64,000 bases of DNA, from contig OZ231126.1 of assembly GCA_965153355.1 (NCBI GenBank), forward strand, positions 35,154,001 through 35,218,000, in the 5' to 3' direction. The translations under genes and the position numbers were made by a program. Below are positions 55,900 to 64,000 of the stretch, piece after piece (position 1 is the stretch's first letter; each line of letters begins with the position of its first letter). The notes under the pieces are model-generated. The model was not told the origin of the DNA. It saw only the letters and a list, made by a program, of their open reading frames with translations, and ran no database searches. Source of the stretch: Flaccisagitta enflata (taxonomy: Eukaryota; Chaetognatha; Sagittoidea; Aphragmophora).

Positions 55900-56345
55900 A
55901 CGCGCGGGTTATTGAGTCGCGTGCACGCGACTAAAAACAACAAAAAATATCGGATTCAACAAGATTCTTAGCGCATGACCTACAGGCTACAGATGTATCT
56001 ACGTTGCTCCTTACCTTTTTGCCTCATGTCAGTCGTCTTTAGTTGCAGAAACACGTCTCAATCTTGAAGGCCATTATTTCTGATGTTCGTCTTAAAATGA
56101 AACTCCCAAAGAGCGCATTAAGAAAGCCGAAAAAAAGGCATTCGAGATACCTCTGGTTCTTGACTTTTTTTTTCTCTTTTTTTTCTTTTTTTTCAATTGC
56201 GTTTCCTCCGAATTCCTTTTGAATCCGTCTTGGATCTAGTCACGATTCATGAGATCACAAGATCATCTCAACAACAAGACAACCATCTCAAGGTTTCCAC
56301 GCAATTCCGTCTGACGTCAACAAACCTTCTCAAGGCGCCGGCACG
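55900..56345. other. Unassigned sequence with a family A palindrome
   Basis: GAGTCGCGTGCACGCGACT at 55914-55932 is a near-perfect palindrome of the family A end, here solitary. Otherwise nothing supported. Confidence 0.45.
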
Positions 56346-56348
56346 TTA

Positions 56349-56525
56349 CTGTGCTTGGCTTTGCTTTCCTGGACGTGACTGTGCTAGACTGTGCTTTACT
56401 ATGCTTGACTTTCCTTGACTGTGCTTGCCTGTGCTTGACTTTGCGTGACTATGCTTGACTGTGCGTGACTGTACTTGCCTGTGCGCGACTGTGCGCGACT
56501 GTGTTTGATTGCGCGTGACTCACTT
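56349..56525. repeat. 10-bp minisatellite (TGTGCTTGAC)n
   Basis: About 17 imperfect units with TGTGCGTGAC and TATGCTTGAC variants. Confidence 0.9.
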
Positions 56526-57059
56526 CACTGCACAGTCTTTTTATTCAATGTCGTGTTTAACTGTCGGTCCGTGGGTTGGTAATGCTACAGTTTTTCTGTT
56601 TTTTCTTTAAATTTTGTATCTTGGTACTTGCTTCCCCGTGCGACTGGTTTTGTTTTTTATTTATTTATTTATTTATTTTCTTTTTTTTTTAGTCTTTCTG
56701 TCTGTCCGATCATTCATGTGACGAATCCATAAAAAAAACGCGCTAATGAAAATGAAATCAGTGATCGATCATAAATGACCCTTTTCTCACCTCCACGAAA
56801 CCCAACACGAGAAATGATCGTATTTCTAAGACATCTGCAAAACACTCGCTCACCGCTCAACGAGTCAATCGCCCGTCTCATTATTACTGACCTTATTTCT
56901 CTGCTGCTGAAATCCAATACACTACGCTTCATTAGCGAGGCAGGATACACGGCAATCTTCCAGTGGGCAATCTTCAAGTTCAAGTGGGCACGGGTAGTGT
57001 AGTGGGCAGGCAGTAAGAATGAAGTCTTCAAAATAGCTTTTAGCATTTTAGGTTTTAGT

Positions 57060-57150
57060 TAAAAATGCTTGATAGCAAAAGCGCGACCGACCGACCAACC
57101 GACTGACCAACCGTAAAAGGATTTTATAGATTCGCTTAACACGCGACTCA
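57060..57150. repeat. Family A fragment
   Basis: GCGACCGACCGACCAACCG core and CGCTTAACACGCGACTCAAA end. Confidence 0.65.
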
Positions 57151-57735
57151 AAACGACCGTAGTTCTCAACTTTCGGTAAATGGATATTACATTTACTTTT
57201 GATTTGAATCACGATTATTTTAGTCTGAACATCAGGACCCTTTACCAATATTTTGTGCCTTTTTGGAAAAAAAACCTTATTTTGACTTGCCAATATCGAA
57301 TAGAAATTTTGGCTCGCAAACAAACCGCACATCAAATCCAAATCAGAGGCCCCGCACTTCTTATTCACTGCCCTGCCTACCTACACGCTAGTTAGATACC
57401 CGCATGTATGAGCAAACGCAATGTATGTGTATGTTCCCTGATTCTCTCAGCATCAATGTATTTCTCTGTCTCGCATCCAATTCCAAATCAGAGGCGCCGC
57501 GCCGCTGTCAAAATCACAGAAGCCTCTGCAGAACAAGCCAGCCAGTAATGAAAAGACTAACAAAGCAATTTAAAAAAAAACGAAAAAATGAAGAAAAAAA
57601 ACTGCGCCCTTTGTGTGTGTTTTTGAAATAAATGAAATTGAAAAAGCAAATTATGGATAGTGCTCTTGGATCTTGGTGCGGTTGAAGATAATAAAGTCCG
57701 CAAAATTTGATTCGAATAACTACAACAAAATTACA
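57150..57735. other. Unassigned sequence
   Basis: ATCCAAATCAGAGGCCCCGC and ATTCCAAATCAGAGGCGCCG at about 57335 and 57478 form a diverged duplication. No gene. Confidence 0.4.
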
Positions 57736-57741
57736 ATTGGC

Positions 57742-58780
<1,039 letters not shown>

Positions 58781-58783
58781 ACG

Positions 58784-58972
58784 GACCGACCGAAAAGTGG
58801 CTTATAGAGTCGCGCAGCACGCGACTAGAAAGAAAGAGCAAGTGAGGTCAAATGGGCCAAAAACGTGCGCCGTGTGGATTGCCAAATGTTTGCGTTACCG
58901 ACAGACCAACCGATCGACCGACCGACCGACGGACACAGCCAGATATAGAGGTTCGTTGGGGCACCTAAAAAC
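58784..58972. mobile_element. Family A end fragment followed by a family B repeat
   Basis: GAGTCGCGCAGCACGCGACT near 58806, then the family B start GTGCGCCGTGTGGATTG, GACCGACCGACCGACGG core and GGGGCACCTAAA end. Confidence 0.75.
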
Positions 58973-59027
58973 TGCAGAAAGAAAAAGAAGCTGAATTGAT
59001 ACGGCTTTAGAAGCTAAGCCAAACAAA

Positions 59028-59226
59028 TCCGGATACACGGCAACCCCAGTCGGGTGCGGGTGGGCAGGGGCTGTAATTTAGGTCACAAGATCATTTGGGC
59101 AGGAGCAAAAAACCAAAAACCAAAAAAGTAAAGTGTGACGGTCGAACCGACGGACCGACGGACCAACGGACGGACCGACAGACCGACAAAGCGGGGTGTA
59201 GACTGTAGAGTCGCGTAGCGACTAAA
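59028..59226. mobile_element. Family A repeat
   Basis: CCGGATACACGGCAACCCCA start, GGGTGGGCAGGGGCTGTAAT, a GGACCGACGGACCAACGGAC core and a GAGTCGCGTAGCGACTAAAA end. Confidence 0.85.
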
Positions 59227-59276
59227 AACTGTGATGTTTATTTCTTTCTTCTTGGCAAACCGGAAGTAAGCAGTAA

Positions 59277-59475
59277 CAAGGCCGGATACACGGCTACCCC
59301 AGTCGCGTGCGGGTGGGCAGGGGCTGTAATTGAGGTCACCAGATCATTTGGGCAGGAGCAGTGAAGCCAAAAATCCCAAAAACCCAAAAAAAGTAAAGTG
59401 TGACAGACGGACGGACCGACGGACGGACCGACGGACCGACAAAGCGGGGTGTAGAACCGCGTAGCACGCGACTAT
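59277..59475. mobile_element. Family A repeat
   Basis: Near-identical to 59028-59226, about 250 bp downstream in the same orientation. Ends GTAGCACGCGACTATAAAA. Confidence 0.85.
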
Positions 59476-59970
59476 AAAAAAATCAACAAAAAAATAATAA
59501 CGTCACGACATGGAAGCATACTAGCTGTGCCCGCTGTTTCACCCGTTTCCAGGTTTTATGATAAAGATATTGGCAAACTTTCTCCTACCTTTAGTACCTT
59601 TACGTGTACCAACGCGCCTCTTTAAAAGGCTCTGTCCGCCTGTCCGTATGTTGGTCCGTCCAATTATCAGCACATGTATCTGGCCTTGTTTTCTCGCCTG
59701 TTTCCTCTTTTTATTTCCTTGTTTTGCTTTTGAAGGTTGGATGCAAAAACAAGGAGGAAGCGGAGAAAGCGGAGGGAGCAGAGGAAGCAGAGGCGGATAT
59801 CACAACAGAAAATGAATTTTGTTAATATATCGGAGTGGGAAATTTACAGCTTTCTGAGGACACGCATTGAAAATATAGAAGTGGGTGAACCATGAAAAAG
59901 AAAATGGAAGGAAATGGGAGGCGGAGATAGAAATTCTTTTTTTTTAACAAAAATTTTTGTTTTTTTAAGT
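59476..59970. other. Unassigned sequence with a decayed GTCC-core fragment
   Basis: CTGTCCGCCTGTCCGTATGT at 59630 only. No gene supported. Confidence 0.4.
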
Positions 59971-59974
59971 TGCG

Positions 59975-60205
59975 TTCATGCAATTCGATAAGAGGCTTTG
60001 TCCGTCCGTCCGTCCGTCCGTCCGTCCGTCCGTCCGTTGGTCCATCCATCGGTTCAGGGTCATTGAGTTGAGAAGTGGAAAAACATGCGTTTTTGATACT
60101 AATTGTGTATGTTTGTATGTATGGGATGGGGGTTGGGGTGTACATGGGGGTTGGATGCCCCCGCCCATCCGTCCATAACAATATTGTGACCCCGCGTCAC
60201 TTGTT
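59975..60205. mobile_element. Family C element, reverse orientation
   Basis: GTTGCGTTCATGCAATTCG start, pure (GTCC)n core at 60001-60038, and ATATTGTGACCCCGCGTCAC end. Confidence 0.7.
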
Positions 60206-60301
60206 TTCTATCTTTAGATGAAATGCTTAGTAATTCCCCTCTCCTCTGCATTCTGCCACTCCCGCATCGCATCTGCAAAAATTCATGATCATTTTAATAA
60301 A

Positions 60302-60580
60302 ATGCCTAAATCTTAATCAAACAAACCTGTACCAAATGATACCAGCTTACCTGATTCAATTACAAAGATCATTTTAGATCATTTTGCTAGAGAAGATAAA
60401 GGTCAATTAGCACAGCTCAAAACGACAATACTTCAGTTTTCTTTTGAATTAAAGTTTTCTTATTCAGATGAAAATTTTTCATTACCTAGTCTAAAAACAG
60501 TAAAGCTTAGTTCAGATGATCTGAAGCCATTGGCAATGTGCATTGGTCTGAAAAGAAAAACAGTTCAAGCAAACAACTAA
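60302..60580 (+). pseudogene. Decayed ORF fragment, unknown
   Basis: ATG at 60302, a stop at 60314-60316, then 87 open codons to TAA at 60578-60580. The composition is protein-like, not low complexity, with segments such as DSITKIILDHF and SSDDLKPLAMCIGLKRK. It has no ATG of its own after the stop. It may be an exon or a remnant of a transposon or gene. I do not recognise it. Confidence 0.35.
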
Positions 60581-60780
60581 AGAGAGAGAGTGCTATTAAA
60601 CCCGATTGGGCGGTAAAACCAATACGCGTCAGGCGTAAAAAAGATCCTCCCCGGAAGTAGTAAAAATTGAAATTTGCGAGCAACCACCTGAACTCAAGCT
60701 CCGCAGGTTGTAGGTTCATGTCACAAACCGGCTGGCAGATGGTTTAAGTTTTTTTCATACTCTTTTATACTGGTGTTGCA

Positions 60781-61190
60781 TATACAGAAGGGACCCTAAT
60801 AAGAGCGGAGGAGGGACCCAATTGTTACATGCCCCCCCTACAGCTCACATGGTTCAATCAATTTTCTCATTTGCAGTGGCAGTTGACACCGTAGGTGGAT
60901 ACAATTGGCGCCACCGTGGCGATTTTTCAATTTCCACCTTTAACCCCCTCAAAGGGCCAAATTTGGATCAAAATCTTAGAAAAAAAATTATTTAATTTTC
61001 CGAGCTTTTGGAGTGGTTTGGGGGGGTTCAGGGTGGAAATTGCAAAATCGCCATGGTGGCGCCATTTGTATTCACCTAAAATGTCAACCGCCACTGCAAG
61101 TGTGGGAATTGATTGAACCATGTGAGCTGTAGGGGGGGCATGTAACACTTTGGGTCCCTCCTCCGCTCTTATTAGGGTCCCGTCTGTATA
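60781..61190. mobile_element. Foldback element, ~410 bp
   Basis: Ends TATACAGAAGGGACCCTAAT and ATTAGGGTCCCGTCTGTATA are inverted copies. The arms extend about 180 bp with ACATGCCCCCCCTACAGC against GCTGTAGGGGGGGCATGT. Confidence 0.85.
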
Positions 61191-61284
61191 TATCATCTTG
61201 CCTTATGATTGAACCTGGATGCTTCAATTGAGGGTGAAATAATATTCTCTTTTTGATCACGACGAAATACTTGATCATGTTTTT

Positions 61285-61370
61285 AGTCGCTTGCTAAGCG
61301 ACTCTATAAGAGGATGTGTCCCTTGGTAGGTAGGTATGTTGGTTGGTTGGTTGGTTGGTTGGTTGGTTGG
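61285..61370. repeat. Palindrome AGTCGCTTGCTAAGCGACT followed by (GGTT)n
   Basis: 19-bp near-perfect palindrome of the family A/C end type, then a GGTT tetranucleotide array. Confidence 0.8.
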
Positions 61371-61925
61371 GAGATTGACTGAATTGAATGAATTATTTTT
61401 ACTGCCCTGGCCAAACTATATTAAAGCCTCTCACGATTCGTAATTAATGGGAAGTACATATACAAACAGACCATCGTCCAATTCTTGGTCATTTCGACCC
61501 AAAATTGTGTGCTGAATGCCGGAAAACCGTCGCGAAATATTTTTAGCTGTAATATTTTTGTCAGTCTGCTGATCTTTACAGCCTTCTTGATGATGGAAAA
61601 AGGAAAAAAATTGTTTACTTTATTTTCTTTATTATTTCTAAATGGGTTGGAAAAGAAAACTTGGTATTGGTCTCATTTGAAAGATATTTAAAGATTAAAA
61701 ATGGATCATGGAAATATTCAGGATGAGGGCCCGTGAAGGGTCCTTCAGGGGCCCCTTAAGGGCCTGAAATGACCAAAATTGCAAAATATGACCAAAATCA
61801 TGAGTCCCTTCTGGTTTTTTTTCTTCAACAAATCAGGCCGGATACATGGCTATCCAAATTGTGTGCTGGTGGGCAGGGGTAGTAATAAATGGCCCCTATA
61901 TAAGTATAAATAGATGTGTGGTAGT
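61371..61925. other. Unassigned sequence
   Basis: GGGCCCGTGAAGGGTCCTTC and GGGGCCCCTTAAGGGCC patches at 61725-61765. No gene. Confidence 0.35.
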
Positions 61926-61929
61926 GAGA

Positions 61930-62095
61930 GGTGCAGCTGCCTCAAAGGGGCCAATGACCTATGCTTAGTGAGTCTAAAGCCTCTAGGATGAGAGCTGAAC
62001 CTGAAAGGTTAGTTTTGAGCCTTTAGGCTGGTATTTGAGCCTTGAGGCTGGTATTTGAGCCTTGAGGCTGGTATTTGAGCCTTGAGGCTAGTTTT
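61930..62095. repeat. Family D fragment with GAGCCTTGAGGCTGGTATTT minisatellite
   Basis: End-like GGGGCCAATGACCTATGC near 61950, then about five 20-bp units. Confidence 0.75.
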
Positions 62096-62096
62096 T

Positions 62097-62492
62097 GGGC
62101 AGCGGCGCCAAAAGGGACAAAGTCCTGTAGAACACAGGATTGGATTTGGATTTAACATGCTTCTAGAACACAGGAGACTTTCGTTTGTTCGTCCATCCGT
62201 TCGTTCATTCCCCCCGGGCCCTTTCAGGCCTTGAATCTGCCCTCTTAGGCCAGAAATTTGCCCTTTCAGGCCTGAAACCTGTCTTCTCAGGCCTAAAATC
62301 TGCCCTCCCACGCCAGAAATCTTCCCTCTCAGATGCTAGGCCTGAGAGGGCAGATTTCAGGCTTGAGAGGGCAGATTTTAGGCCTGAGAGGGCCACAGGG
62401 GGGGGGCGAACGGACGGACGGACGGACAAATGAACGAACGAAAGTCCCCTGTGTTCTACAGGACTTCGTCCCCTTTGGAGCCGCTGCCCTGC
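62097..62492. mobile_element. Composite family D element with nested inverted layers
   Basis: Outer ends GGGCAGCGGCGCCAAAAGGG and CCCTTTGGAGCCGCTGCCC with CCTGTAGAACACAGG inside. A second inverted layer holds TTCGTTTGTTCGTCCATCCG against (GGAC)n plus GAACGAACGAA. The centre is a GCCTGAGAGGGCAGATTT-type minisatellite that inverts near 62335. Confidence 0.8.
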
Positions 62493-62524
62493 CTCTCATT
62501 CCAATTTACAACCATGCAAAGCAG

Positions 62525-62780
62525 GCAACGGGTATCGCTGACCATGTATTGCCCTTGGGCAACCTGTTGAGCCTTGAAGCTGGTATTTGAGCCTTGAGGC
62601 AGGTAGTTGAGCCTCAAGGATGGAATTTGAGCCTCTTGGCTGGAATTTGAGCCTCGGCCGCTGCCCAAAACGGCTTACCAAGTAGGCAGGAGCAATAAGG
62701 CAATAAGGCCGCTGCCCAAAAAAGGGAACAACCAACCCACCGACCGACCAAGTAGGCAGGAGCAATAAGGCAATAACTGT
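62525..62780. repeat. Family E motif, minisatellite and duplicated GGCAGGAGCAATAAGGCAAT
   Basis: GGTATCGCTGACCATG (62530), GAGCCTTGAGGCAGGTA units, and a direct repeat ACCAAGTAGGCAGGAGCAAT at 62678 and 62747. Confidence 0.7.
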
Positions 62781-62914
62781 CTGTAAATGTTGAGAAAGTA
62801 AAGTTTGATGGATGGACTGATCAACGGATGGACCAAAGGTTGGACCAACAGGCGGTTTGACAAAGCATGTATTCGCGTGCATGGGACAAAATATCAGAAC
62901 CAGTTGCTTAAGGG

Positions 62915-63020
62915 CAGATTTCAGGCTTTTTGCGGGCAGATTACAGGCCTGAGAGGGCAGATTTTAGGCCTGAGAAGGCAGATTTTAGGCTTGAGAGAGC
63001 AGATTCCAGGCCCACCCTGA
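62915..63020. repeat. GGCCTGAGAGGGCAGATTTT minisatellite
   Basis: About five 21-bp units. Confidence 0.85.
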
Positions 63021-63550
63021 AATCAAAAGCTGCTGATACCAGCAAAACCTTTATTGTGCCTGAAATATTCATTTTTAGAAATTCGGATTGGTTTTGTCTT
63101 AAAGCACATTACCTACCATTTATTTATACAAAATTTCATAGCACTGGCTCTAGCAGTTAAGCTTCCACACAGTTTTGGGTAAAAATATGATTTACCCCAT
63201 GTGAGGTTTCTGTAGAAATTGATAAACTGACCTCTGTAGCTTTAAATCGATGTTATATCTTTATGAATCAGTCATAAATGCTAAAAGAACAGAAAAGTTT
63301 CTGAAAAGAATTCGCAACGACACGTTTCTGGCTGGCTTGTTCTCGCCTTAATTCTCTGTACTTCAATTGATTATTGTACTATTTTCTATTTATTTATTTT
63401 TCTTTTGTACCACTACACTACTGCTGTGTGAATACATTGATTATAAATGGCCAGATTGGTCTTAAAAGTAAGACATTTAAAAAAATAAAATATCAAGATA
63501 CTGAAATTCATCATGCAATCCCAATTTTTTCCTCTGATTGTTTCTGTTTG
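63021..63550. other. Unassigned A/T-rich sequence
   Basis: Nothing supported. Confidence 0.35.
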
Positions 63551-63551
63551 A

Positions 63552-63935
63552 GTAGGTTTTGTCCCCTTTGGAGCCGCAGCCCAAAAACCAGAACATGGCA
63601 CTTTTTAGTGGCATGTTACGCGACTCAACACCCTGCTTAGTGCAATGGTGCTCACAAACCTAATTAAGCAGAAATCTCCCTGTGTTCTACAGGACATCGT
63701 CCCCTTTGAGGCCACTGCCCTGCTACCCATCAACTACATTGACAAACATCCAAAGCAGGGCAACAGGTATTGCTGACCACATATTGCCCTTGGGCAACTG
63801 GTTTTGACCTGAAGAGCAGATTTGAGATAAGGTGGCAGGCCTGAGGCTCAAAGGGCAGCTTTGAGGTCTTGAAAGCTGATTTGAGGCCTGGAGGGCTGAT
63901 TTGAGGACTTGTTTTTTAGTCGCATGCTACATGAC
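63552..63935. repeat. Cluster of family D, E and A ends
   Basis: CCCCTTTGGAGCCGCAGCCC (63559), TGTTACGCGACTCAACACC (63612), TGTTCTACAGGACATCGTCC (63684), TATTGCTGACCACATATTGC (63767) and AGTCGCATGCTACATGACT (63915). Confidence 0.7.
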
Positions 63936-64000
63936 TAAAACCTAATACAGTGGAACCCCGCAATAACAGCCTCGCTTTCAAAGGTTCCCCATCAATAAAG

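Noticed and set aside
60690-60730. Possible tRNA B-box (AGGTTCATGTC)
   Set aside because: No A-box at the right distance and no cloverleaf stems.

Overview
This is eukaryotic nuclear DNA, most likely from an invertebrate animal. The evidence is GT-AG introns, a very heavy load of simple repeats ((GA)n, (GAA)n, (GAAA)n, (CAA)n, (GT)n, ATTC, TTCC and GTTT tracts), several families of short non-autonomous DNA elements, and an integrated Polinton/Maverick (adintovirus-like) element. I cannot name the species. No bacterial-style operon, rRNA or complete tRNA gene was seen.

Layout. Positions 1-34,000 hold almost no credible coding sequence. They are microsatellites, minisatellites, foldback (long inverted repeat) elements, two 597-bp hAT-like MITEs with intact 8-bp target duplications, and families of composite elements whose inverted ends enclose tetranucleotide or ~20-bp tandem repeats. 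Positions 34,400-36,000 hold a minus-strand spliced gene (a predicted membrane segment, then a coiled-coil and RGG-rich exon) and a long Gln/Ser-rich open frame.

Positions 37,650-53,967 are the core of the Polinton, with every gene on the plus strand. The order is: packaging ATPase (2 exons); a 109-aa basic protein; a spliced 323-aa protein; rve-type integrase with its D-D-E residues; a small membrane protein (frame broken); probable penton/minor capsid; Lys/Ser-rich protein; a charged protein with an in-frame stop; Cys-rich protein; acidic protein; a major capsid gene of about nine exons; Arg-rich core-like protein; a 184-aa ORF; and a family B DNA polymerase broken into several frames with substitutions at catalytic positions. 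No adenain-type protease was recognised. Termini and target duplication were not located, so the element limits are minimal.

Positions 54,650-55,630 hold phase-compatible minus-strand exons of another gene. From there to the end the sequence is again repeats: (CAA)n blocks, GTCC/GGAC-core elements and composite elements rich in the GGGCAGCGGC end motif.

Working together, the integrase would insert the element, the polymerase would copy it, and the ATPase, hexon-like and penton-like proteins with the basic core-like proteins would form a particle. The capsid, ATPase and integrase frames are intact while the polymerase looks dead. The most unusual feature is that the element's introns are built largely from repeats that also occur elsewhere in the window, some starting or ending within a few bases of the splice sites.
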